NCBI GenBank assembly: GCA_027943245.1 | Contig: JANDJZ010000842.1 | Coordinates: forward strand, 1-16,770 | DNA: 16,770 nt | Source of the DNA: Acanthamoeba sp. SK_2022b | Lineage: Eukaryota; Discosea; Longamoebia; Acanthamoebidae | Direction: 5' to 3' | Part shown: one piece after another, positions 1 to 8,956 of the stretch | Layout of the letters: the number at the start of each line of letters is the position of its first letter | How positions within the stretch are numbered: position 1 is the first letter of the stretch | Notes under the pieces: generated by a model | Databases searched by the model: none | Seen by the model: the letters and a program-made list of their open reading frames with translations, nothing else | Told to the model about the DNA's origin: nothing | Program-made: the position numbers and the translations under genes

Positions 1-150
1 GACGAGTTCCTAACCGCCGTCACGCGGCCGCAGCGGCACCGGTTTTTTGTGGGTTTCCCGTTTTTTCCTCGCAGGCCAACCGAGCGAACAACTTCGTGGG
101 GTGTCGCCCTGCTTTTGTGTTTTTGTTTTTGAAGCAAACGCACACACATC
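1..150 (+). promoter_or_regulatory. 5' flank and probable 5' UTR of the aconitase gene
   Basis: This stretch has no convincing coding frame. It is noticeably richer in T than the following gene, with T runs at about 43-48, 60-66 and 120-130, and it leads directly to the aconitase ATG at 151. A pyrimidine run followed by CAG at about 60-74 could be the 3' end of an intron in the 5' UTR or of an upstream gene; I cannot decide from this window. No clear TATA box is visible. Assignment as promoter or leader is by position only. Confidence 0.4.
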
Positions 151-2398
151 ATGCAGTCGCTCAAGAGAGCCTCCACTGTTGCCCCCTGCTCCAGGGTGCG
201 CCCACACCCCGCAGGATTGCTCTCGGATCGATTCGAGAGTTTCTACTTTCTACTTTTTGAGGAACATTTGGTGGTGAAGATCAACGGCTTCAACTAACGC
301 GATGGGGCCGTGCAGGTGCTCCCCTCCTCCGTTAGGTCGGCCCTGGGTGAGCGGAACTATGCCGCCCTTTCGCGCCTGGAGCCTGGCAGCACGCTGCCCT
401 ACGAGAAGATGAGGACCAAGCTGAGCGATGTCCGCAAGAGGCTCGATCGCCCTCTTACTCTCGCCGGTACGCAGCTTTTGCTCTTCCCCCCACAACTGAT
501 GCGCGCTACAATGTTGCCCGGCTCACATCTCCCTTACAGAGAAAATCCTCTACAGCCATCTCGATGACACCAAGCAGGGTGAGTATACCCCCCCCCCAAA
601 GCGATTTGGCAAGCGAGAGCCACTCGCTGAACTTCTACTTGGTTGGCGCGTGTCCTCCCAGAGGTGGTGAGGGGCAAGACCTACCTCAAGCTGAGGCCCG
701 ATCGCGTGGCCATGCAGGACGCCACGGCCCAGATGGCCGTGCTGCAATTCATGACGGCGGGCCTGCCCAAGGTGGCCGTGCCCACCACCATCCACTGCGA
801 TCACCTCATCGAGGCCCACGTGGGCGGCACTCAGGACTTGAAGAACGCCAAGGACATCAACAAGGAGGTCTATGATTTCCTTGCCAGCTCCTCCAACAAG
901 TACGGCATCGGCTTCTGGAAGCCCGGCAGCGGCATCATCCATCAGATCGTGCTCGAGAACTACGCCTTCCCCGGCGGCCTCATGATCGGCACGGACAGCC
1001 ACACCCCCAACGCCGGCGGTCTGGGCATGGTTGCCATCGGTACCCCCCCCTCCCCCCTTGCGCCATAGCCGCCTAGCCCCCCCCAAATCGCGTGCGCGTG
1101 TTGCCGCCCGCCTCGCTGACAAAGCGCAACTGCTGGGTGGGGGCTGGCTGGCTGGCGCGCGCGCGGTGTAAGGCGTGGGCGGCGCCGACGCGGTGGACGT
1201 GATGGCCGACATCCCGTGGGAGCTGAAGGCGCCCAAGATCCTCGGCGTCAAGCTCACCGGCGCGCTGTCGGGCTGGACTGCCCCCAAGGACGTCATCCTC
1301 AAGCTGGCCGGCATCCTGACCGTCAAGGGCGGCACCGGCTACATCGTCGAGTACTTTGGCCCCGGCCTCGACTCCATCTCCTGCACCGGTGCCTCTCCCC
1401 TGCCCCCCTCCCCCCTCTTTCTCCTCTCCGCCTCCTCCAGCGTAGCACTGACGGCGCCCCCCCCCCTCCTCTCACTTCACTGAACCAAAAGGCATGGCGA
1501 CCATCTGCAACATGGGCGCCGAGATCGGAGCCACCACCTCGCTGTTCCCCTTCAACCACCGCATGTCGGCCTACCTCAAGGCCACCAGCCGCGCGGACAT
1601 CGCCGCCGCCGCCGAGTCGTTCAAGGACCACCTGGTCGCCGATCCCGGTAACCTCTCCCAACCAACCAACCAACCAACCAACCAACCACCAATCAATCAA
1701 TCAACCAACCACCAATCAATCACCCAACCACTAATCAATCAATCAACCAACCAACCACCAATCACCCGCGGGGTGTGGCTGACCGATCACTGTGGGTGGC
1801 GGCGTGCAGGCTGCGAGGACCTGCAGAACAAGCTCTACGACGAGGTGATCGAGATCAACCTGAGCGAGCTGGAGCCGCACGTCAACGGCCCCTTCACGCC
1901 CGACCTGGCCACCCCGCTCTCCAAGTTCGCCGAGACGGTGAAGAAGAACAACTGGCCCGAGAAGCTCACGCAGGGCCTGATCGGCAGCTGCACCAACTCG
2001 TCGTACGAGGACATGTCCCGCTCGGCGTCGATCGTGCAGCAGGCCCTCGACCACGGCGTCAAGGCCAAGAGCGGGTTCATCATCACCCCCGGCTCGGAGC
2101 AGATCCGCGCCACCATCGCGCGCGACGGCATCATCGACACCTTCCACAAGGTGGGGGGCACCGTCCTCGCCAACGCCTGCGGGCCCTGCATCGGCCAGTG
2201 GAAGCGCGACGACATCAAGAAGGGCGACAAGAACTCCATCATCACCTCCTACAACCGCAACTTCACCGGCCGCAACGACGCCAACCCCCAGACCCACGCC
2301 TTTGTCTCCTCCCCCGAGGTGCCCCCTTCTCCTCTCCCCTCTCCTCTCTCCTCTCTCCTCTCCTCCCCCGCCAACGACTCACTCACGCAACATCGCTG

Positions 2399-2467
<69 letters not shown>

Positions 2468-2708
2468 TTTGCCGGGGAGTAGATCGTGACGGCCATGTCC
2501 CTGGCCGGAGACCTCACCTTCAACCCGCTCACCGACGCCCTCACCGGCGCCGACGGGAAGCAGTTCAAGCTCAAGAGCCCCTATGGCGACGAGCTCCCCG
2601 CCCGCGGCTTCGATGCCGGCGAGGACACCTACCAGCCCCCCGCTGCCGACGGCAGCAAGGTCAACGTCGTCGTCGACCCCAGCAGGTGCCTCCACCCTCT
2701 CTCTCGTG

Positions 2709-2774
<66 letters not shown>

Positions 2775-3647
2775 TGGTGTGTGCACAGCCAACGCCTGCA
2801 GCTGCTGCCCAAGTTCGATGAGTGGAACGGAGCCGACGCGATCGAGAACATGCCGGTCCTGATCAAGGCCAAGGGCAAGTGCACGACGGACCACATCTCC
2901 ATGGCCGGGCCCTGGCTCAAGTACCGCGGACACATCGACAACATCTCCAACAACATGTTCATCGGGGCCATCAACGCCGAGAACAACAAGGCCAACAGCG
3001 TGCAGAACCAGCTCACCGGCGAGTTTGGCGCCGTTCCCGACGTCGCCCGCGCCTACAAGAAGGCCGGCGTGCCCTGGATCGTCATCGGCGACGAGAACTA
3101 CGGCGAGGGCAGCAGCCGCGAACACGCCGCCATCGAGGTACTCCCCCCATCCCCCCTTCGCCGGCGCGCGCGCGCGCGCCAATCAGCCCCCCCCCCTCCA
3201 TTTCGTGCGTGGCTCACTCGAATGTGTGTTCGCAGCCGAGGTACCTGGGAGGCAAGGCCGTGGTGGTGCGCAGCTTCGCGCGCATCCACGAGACCAACCT
3301 GAAGAAGCAGGGAATCCTCCCCCTCACCTTCGCCAACCCCGCCGACTACGACCGCATCACGGGCAACGACCGCGTCACCGTCCTCGGCCTCAAGGACCTC
3401 GCCCCCGGCAAGGTGAGCCCCCCTCACCCTCTCTCTTTCTCTCTCTCTCTTACTCTCTCCTTTCCGTTCGTCTCGCTCATCTTGCCCTCGTGTGTGAGCG
3501 CAGCCCGTTACGCTCAGGGTGACGCCGAAGGAGGGCAAGGCCTTCGACGTGGTGGCCAACCACACGCTCAACGAGGGCCAGATCGCCTGGTGGAAGGCCG
3601 GCTCGGCCCTCAACCTCATGGGCAAGCAGCGTGCCTCCGCCCAGTAA
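151..3647 (+). CDS. ACO2: Aconitate hydratase, mitochondrial type (11 exons)
   Basis: TCA-cycle 4Fe-4S enzyme that isomerises citrate to isocitrate via cis-aconitate in the mitochondrial matrix. Exons I infer: 151-195, 316-466, 540-578, 662-1039, 1173-1388, 1492-1647, 1810-2318, 2483-2685, 2789-3137, 3236-3412 and 3504-3647. All introns are GT-AG and all phases match, giving 788 residues, close to the usual ~780 for this family. Exon 1 encodes [15 protein letters not shown], a basic Ser/Ala-rich start that fits a matrix-targeting presequence. Family hallmarks are intact: KLRPDRVA and QDATAQMA, the HQIVLENY and [11 protein letters not shown] region, the cluster cysteines in GSCTNSS and ACGPCIGQ, and the swivel domain with [15 protein letters not shown] and the catalytic-serine region [15 protein letters not shown]. 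The C-terminal GLKDLAPGK and the stop at 3645-3647 are as expected. The least certain junction is the presequence intron (196-315). Cytosolic IRP-type aconitase is excluded by length and by the mitochondrial-type sequence. Confidence 0.97.
1659..1765 (+). repeat. CCAA/CAAT tetranucleotide-rich tract in aconitase intron 6
   Basis: Irregular tandem tract of CCAA and TCAA units fills most of the 162-nt intron 1648-1809. It creates an artificial Asn/Gln/Pro/Thr-rich open frame through the intron, but the true splice joins DPG to CEDLQNK without it. Confidence 0.85.
2401..2466 (+). repeat. (TG)33 microsatellite in aconitase intron 7
   Basis: Uninterrupted TG dinucleotide run inside intron 2319-2482. 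It ends 16 nt before the 3' splice site, so the transcript carries a UG tract at the usual polypyrimidine-tract position. The region just before it (about 2322-2370) is CT-rich. Confidence 0.97.
2710..2773 (+). repeat. (TG)32 microsatellite in aconitase intron 8
   Basis: Second uninterrupted TG run, of nearly the same length as the first, inside the 103-nt intron 2686-2788. It ends 15 nt before the AG acceptor. It takes up well over half the intron. Confidence 0.97.
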
Positions 3648-3872
3648 TGCGGGAGAGCCCCCCCCTCTCTTTCCTCTCCCCCTCCCCCCCATCTGTCATG
3701 TCTTCTGTTGTACTTGGCGGCCACGTGGCGCGGCCACCTTTCCCTTCAACTGCTGGAAAGCACCTTTCTTGCACCCGTGGGTGGCCCCGTAGAACGGGGG
3801 GGGGAGGGTTGTGCCATGGCCACTTCAACTGGATGATAGGCTATCATCATCGTCCACCCACGCCAGTGCCCT
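3648..3872. other. Convergent intergenic region with a near-perfect inverted repeat
   Basis: Contains the 3' ends of the aconitase (+) and AAA+ ATPase (-) genes, which converge 225 bp apart. It holds C-rich and G-rich runs and an inverted repeat at 3832-3848 (8-bp arms GATGATAG and CTATCATC around one base), only 24 bp from the AAA+ stop codon. I see no coding sequence and no canonical AATAAA. The two 3' UTRs may overlap. Confidence 0.6.
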
Positions 3873-6750
3873 TCAAAGGTGGCCCGCCATCAGTCCAACC
3901 ATGCGCGCGACCTCTCGGTTGACGACGCGCGCGTCGGCCGTGTGCCTCTTCTTGCCGTGCGCGCACTGCGTGCCGTAGCCGAGGCTGCAGCACACGTGGC
4001 GCAGCTTCTCGCGCGTGGCCTCGAGCGCGAGGAGCCGGTGCTCCCTCACCTCGTCGGCGTCGATCAGGCGGCGCACCGAGTGGTCCACGCCGGCGTCGTA
4101 GAACGCGCCCGGGAAGCGCCCGTCGTGGTACCCGCACGAGTCGATCTTGTTCTCGGCCTCGAAGTAGGGCTGGTCGCACCGGAGACATCGGAGCTCGGTG
4201 TTCTTCAGCTTCTCCTCCTCGGCGTACTTGCGGGCCTCGTCGCGCGTCATGAGCCACGACAGGCTCTTCTTCACCTGGCCGACCAGGAACGGGTGCTTGC
4301 ACACGAGCGCGAACCACATCTCCTCGCCCCCGGTCTCCGCGGGCCGAAACGAGGCGGCGGCGGCTCGCGCCTTCTCCACGGCGAAGTTGAACAGCTTGGC
4401 GTTGACCAGCGAGAAGCCGGTAGAAGGGCCCATGTTGGAGACGTTCTCGTTGGCGTTGACCATCACCAGGCTGTCCATGTCGACCACCACCATGGCCTTG
4501 CCGTAGCGGCGGCCCTCCTCGACCTTCTCCGTCAGCACCTCGAGCGTCTTCTGCTCGTCGAACGCCGAGTTGGAGAGGAGCAGGTCCAGGTCGAGCAGCT
4601 GCAGGTACTCCACTTGCCTCTCCATCGCCCACTTGAGCAGCATGGGGAGCACCTGGTGAACGCCATCAGTGTATGTGCATATGAGAGAGAGTGAGTGTGT
4701 GTGTGGTAGCGAGTAGAGAGCGCCTGCCACGAGTGAATGAGATACCTCGGCGGCCGAGTCGCACCGCCGGTTGTGATGGAGCAGGTAGAGGTCTTCGCCT
4801 TTGGACGCCATCTGGAAGAACGTGGTGGCGAGGTCGATCAGCATCCGCCCGTCGTAGGCGCCCTGTGGACCGCCGTACTCGCTGACGACAGTCGCGGTCG
4901 AATTCGGCGTAATCTGTGGCGACCAAGCCGATAGAGGAGCGTGTGACGTGAGCAGGGCAACACTGTGGCGTATAAGCAACATGTTGTGGTGATCATACCG
5001 CGCGAGGGTCGCTGCACAGCTCCGGTAGCGAGTAGTTGCCCAGGAGTATGCTGAACTGCTTGCTGGTGAGCGTCGCAGCCTCGATCAGCTGCTGGTGCGT
5101 GTACTCGGTGCGGTCGTACAGGATCGCCGTGCTCACGAGCTTAGACACCAGCTCGACGAGCGCCGCGCCGGAGAAGTTGGTAGTGATCAGAACGAGCATG
5201 TCCAGCTGTTCGGGCGTCACGAACGCCGGATCCCGCACGGCCACTGCTCCGCGCTCGCGTTTCAGCCATTCGTCGTGGCGGAGGTTGGTTCGCAGCAGCA
5301 GCTCTCGGCGCGCCTGGGGCCCCGGTCGCCCCACGAAGTAGTGGCCCGAGAGGCGGCGCTTGAAGGCCTCGTCCATCATATGCAGGCGGTTGGTCGACGC
5401 AATGAACACCAGGTTGGGCACGTCCTTGATCCCACCCACCAGAGCCAGGAGCACGCTGAGAGCGTCGACCTTGTGCTGGGAGCTCTTGTCGTCGCGCTTA
5501 GGCGCAAGGGCGTCGATCTCGTCGATCGCGATGCACGCCAGCAGGTGAGGAACACGCCGTGCGCGGTTGCACAGATCCAGCAATAGCTTCTCTGTCTGGC
5601 CCACTAAGCTTCGATTGACCTAGTGGCGACATCCATGCATCCTTGTCACCGTTGTGTGTGCGTGTGCGTGTGCGTGTGCGTGTGCGTGTGCGTGTGCGTG
5701 TGCGTGTGCGTGTGCGTGTGCGTGTGCGTGTGCGTGTGCGTGTGCGTGTGCGTGTGTGTGTGTGTGTGTGTTTCTTGTCCTACGTGTACCTCTGCCGCCA
5801 CGAGGGGATGCACGACCGGGGTAAGGCCGAGCTTCTTCGGAAGGACATCGGAGATCTGGGTCTTGCCCGTCCCCGGGGGGCCATGGAGGAGGACGCCGCG
5901 GTTGACGAGCACATGGGCCGTCTTGGGGAGGGTGAGCTTCAGATAAAACTCCTTGAGCTGCGCGAGTACGGCCGGGCCCTTGTAGACCTCGGCCATCTCC
6001 TCGAACGTTCTCTCCACCGCGACCTTGTCCAGAAAGCCCATCTCGTCGATGCGGCCCGCCTTGTAGTAGAAAAGGCGTCGCACCTTGTGCACGTCGGCCA
6101 GGAGCTCGGAATCGGCCTTGGTGGACTCATGCGCCGGCGCGCAGTTGTTGCCGGCAGAGTGTCGCATATCCTTGAGCTCCTGCTTGATGATGAGCTTGCC
6201 CTGGATGCTGAACTGGCTGAAGCGGTCCCAGTCGGCGTCTTGCCAGCAGTGGAGATCCTCGATCGACTGCACGTCCTGCTCGCGGAGATGGGCCAGCCAC
6301 TTGGCCACCTTGTCCTTGCGGTTGTACTTGTCCGCGATCCACCCCAGCCAGCCCTCGATCGAACCGTCGTCTCGGTGGTCGGCCGAGTTGTGTCCGCATC
6401 TCTGCTCGCTGGCATGGACGAACCGGGAGCTCACGCTGATGGCCGCGGTGGCGTCCAGGCGCCACTCGCGGGGGAACGAGGCCCCGTCAGGGAGGGCCAG
6501 TCTCACCGAGAGCACGTCGAAGGCGAGGTCGAACTTCCAGTCCCCGTACTCGTCGTTGACGAGGATGGGCGAAAGGAGGTTGTAGTCACGCTGTGGGCCG
6601 AACATGCACAACCTTGTGCGGATGCAGTGTCTTGCGGGTGAAGAGTTCCACGAGGCTGGTGCCGCCCTCAGGGACGAGCTGCAGCTCGGCAGCCAGGTCG
6701 GCCGCGCGCTCGTCGTAGAACTCGATGACGCACTCCACATGTGCGATCAG
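3873..6750 (-). CDS. AAA+ ATPase with SAM-like segment and CHORD-like C-terminal Cys/His module
   Basis: Likely exons (minus): first exon(s) 6750/6740-5790, then 5619-4999, 4913-4746 and 4652-3873, with phase-0 GT-AG joins for the last three. Numbering from the ATG at 6740 (839 residues), the AAA+ module shows Walker A GPPGTGKT at 287-294, pore-loop-like [10 protein letters not shown] at 319-328, Walker [10 protein letters not shown] at 345-353, sensor 1 VFIASTNR, and an arginine-finger region [10 protein letters not shown]. Residues about 130-192 ([16 protein letters not shown], then DADWDRF and [12 protein letters not shown]) resemble a SAM domain. Residues about 581-720 contain a second conserved block ([20 protein letters not shown], then [14 protein letters not shown]). 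The C-terminus has CxxC (736, 739), C753-x-Y-H756-x-G, CC (801, 802), C810 and H817. The substrate is unknown; AAA+ proteins of this kind remodel protein complexes. The 5' end is unresolved: residues before about 50 look real in another frame (6750-6652, beginning [19 protein letters not shown]), so the start codon is uncertain. Confidence 0.8.
5653..5771 (-). repeat. (TGTGCG)n/(TG)n compound microsatellite in AAA+ intron
   Basis: On the plus strand this is a long alternating TG/CG purine-pyrimidine tract of GTGTGC hexamers grading into TG dinucleotides. On the coding strand it is CA/CACGCA repeat lying within intron 5789-5620, starting 18 nt after the 5' splice site. Such tracts are prone to Z-DNA formation and length variation. 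Confidence 0.95.
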
Positions 6751-6935
6751 CTGAACCGGAGAGGGAGAGACCGTGGACGCCGCAACCGGCGACGAGGTTG
6801 CTTTGGGCGGAGGAGAGACACAAGTTGTTACTAAAAATTAAGAGTGCAAAAAGAAACGAAGAGGAGTGAGATGGTACGTGTAGGAAGGAGGAAGATGCTG
6901 TCCTTTACTTTGGGCACCTGGCGCGAAACGGCCTG
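6751..6935. promoter_or_regulatory. Divergent region between the AAA+ gene (-) and the IFI44-like gene (+)
   Basis: The two genes point away from each other here, so this compact stretch probably holds leader sequence and promoter elements for both. It contains the only clearly AT-rich island in the area (about 6825-6865, including CTAAAAATTAAG and AAAAAGAAA), a candidate core-promoter region. On the minus strand a CT-rich run ends in TTCAG at 6751, a plausible acceptor feeding the exon that starts at 6750, which implies a further upstream exon of the AAA+ gene that I could not identify. ATG followed by GTACGT at 6871-6879 (+) may be a start codon abutting a donor. Confidence 0.4.
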
Positions 6936-8956
6936 GTGCCATCAACGCCGCTGTGGCCGAGCGGCAAGATGTCGAAGAGTTTCTTGCACAGCGGTGGTCC
7001 TGCACCATATTGCATTCGGTCTTCTCCCTGTACAGCAGCGCCTTCGCTGGCTACGCCAACTTCCATCGCCAGTACGTCACCGGCGCACGCGACATACATC
7101 CGACGTACGCGCTTTGAAGAACTTGCTTTTTGCTCAACCTTGGGGGGGGGGGGTGGACAGAGCTGCAACACCAGCACGCCGCGAAGTCCGACCTATCGTT
7201 AGGTTTGCGGAAGGCGAAAGCCCTGCTCGAGGCCAACCACGGGGCCGCCAGGAAGAAGCTGGTGGTCGTGTTTTCCAACTCCAAGGTTAAATCCGCCACT
7301 GAAACTGCGCAAGACCTCGCAGCCAACCACGTACGCTCATGACTCCGCTAACACGTGGGGAGGTCGCAACCTCTCACCAGCTTCGTTCATCCTGCAGATC
7401 ACCGTGATGTGCCTCAGCGCGTATTCGGGGAAGGTCAAGCACCACCATGCATTGGCGCGGATCGCTTCGCCCAACCTCGTCTTCCGCTGCAAGGGCTTCG
7501 CCGAGATGAGCGTACTGTTGACCAGCATACGTGAGCGAGAAGCTGTGGTATCGGCGCCTCTGTTGGAGGTTCTAGACCGGGCCCATGACAGCGTGAAACT
7601 CGGCATCCAGACCAGCGGGATGGACTGCTTCCCACGGGCCTTCGAGATCGAGATCTCGGAGGCGTCCACTGGGCTACACCACTCGACTCTGGAAGTCACG
7701 CTCAACCGGGCAATCGCAGCTGGCCAGCAGATCTCCCACAGAGCAACCAAGCTCGCACCCTTGGTTGCATACAGTGCTCGGGTGCGCGGATTCCTGCACG
7801 AGAGCGGAAGCTGGACGAACTATTCCGAGTGCGTGCTCTTCACCACCCTCGCCAAGCACCCAGAGCTTGACCTCTTCGGCTCGCCACCGTCGCTCCTGCT
7901 CGCCAAGCTGCGGGAGATCAGGCGCAAGCTCTCCCACTACCACCTCCCAGAGGAGCACATCGCCGCCGGCGTCAGGCGATACAACATCCTGCTGCTGGGC
8001 AAGACCGGGACTGGCCTCACCTCCTTCCTCAACACCTGCGCGTCGGCCTTGACGGGCAGCTACACTACAGCCAGGAGCGATCTGGGCCAGTCGCCCGCCC
8101 AGACCTCCGCCGAGTCGACAGTGACCCACATCAAGAGCCTGGGCGTCGCCGGCATCCCAATCAACTTCTGGACCCTGTGTGCCGAGCAGTACGAGCCGAG
8201 CGTCAAGTGGATCGTGGGCGGTTCAGGCAGTGCCCTCCGGAGGGGCAAGAGTACACATCCGTCGTCGGTCAGGGTCGCTGAGAGAATTCACGCCGTGTGC
8301 CTCGCTGTGTCTCCTCAGTCTCTAGAGTCCCAGGGCGCCTTCGACGAGCTCCGGTCCGTCCACCACTCCCTGGTCGAGAGCGGTACGCAGTTGCTTGCCG
8401 TTTCCTCCACCGCTTGTGCCCCAGCTCACCACTTGGACATCGCGCAGATATCCAGCCGATGGTGCTGTTCACGAAGGTGGACCAGCTGCCAGGCGCCGCC
8501 CTGGCCAGGGGAGATGTAAACACCATTTGGACAAACGCAGCGGTCGACGATGCCCTGTCGCAGTTGTCCAAGGAGGCCAATCTGAGCCGCGCAAACGTCT
8601 TCCCCGTGGTCAACTACACTGGGCCCGGAAAGCTCGACTACGCTCTGGAGAAGCTGGCGCTCAACGCCCTCACCGAAGCCGTGAACCAGGCCGAGCAGCG
8701 GGTCAACATCCTGCTCTCCCAGCCTAACACGCCGTCCGCCCCGCGCCCTCAAGTCGAAGTTGTAGAGCGGAGTCAGCCGTCCTTCTCCGCGGCCAAATCT
8801 TTCTGGCAGGCCAGGTGCGCAGCAGCATCGCCCTCGATGAAGCCAGCGGCTTCGTGGCGACAATCGGTGCCCACCCCTCCTCCTGCGAGTTGGATCGCTG
8901 GTATCCCCGCCCAATCACGTAGTGAGGTTGGAGGCGCGGCCACAAGACAACCTTGA
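6936..8956 (+). CDS. vWA-like plus IFI44-like GTPase domain protein, P-loop lysine missing (possible pseudo-GTPase or pseudogene)
   Basis: The best part is 7155-8382 joined to 8448-8814, with a 69-nt GT-AG intron near 7331-7399 and another at 8383-8447; both keep frame. The N-terminal block (GLRKAKALLEANHG, then KKLVVVFSNSKVK, and after the intron ITVMCLSAYSG and IASPNLVFRCKGF) resembles the second half of a von Willebrand A domain. A block at about 6940-7072 (INAAVAERQDVEEFLAQRW, then FSLYSSAFAGYANFHRQ) may be its first half, but no splice restores the frame between the two. The GTPase part begins RRYNILLLGKTGTGLTSFLN, followed by GSYTTARSDLGQSP, RIHAVCLAV, IQPMVLFTKVDQLPG (G4 TKxD) and VFPVVNYTGPGKLD, the block order of the IFI44 family. 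The Walker A Lys is Leu, and the switch-II DxxG is replaced (INFWTLCAEQ). After about 8815 the better codon frame shifts by one and ends at 8922. The start codon is not resolved. The role is unknown. Confidence 0.6.

Noticed and set aside
1743..2297. Minus-strand 184-residue frame over aconitase exon 7
   Set aside because: It is antisense to highly conserved aconitase sequence and is typical of GC-rich coding DNA, where several frames stay open.
2302..2862. Proteins containing long Val-Cys or His-Thr dipeptide runs
   Set aside because: They come from translating intronic TG/CA microsatellites that the splice model removes.
4691..5586. Plus-strand frames opposite the AAA+ module
   Set aside because: The minus strand encodes an intact Walker B, sensor 1 and arginine finger there; the plus frames have no recognisable features.
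6905..7177. Minus-strand 90-residue frame as the first exon of the AAA+ gene
   Set aside because: It is Pro/Cys-rich with no support, antisense to the coding-looking block INAAVAERQDVEEFL, and offers no in-phase donor to the exon at 6750.
8200..8340. Extra intron in the IFI44-like gene ending at CTCAG near 8321
   Set aside because: The uninterrupted frame through RIHAVCLAVSPQSLE fits the family strand before the TKVD motif, so the region is exon.
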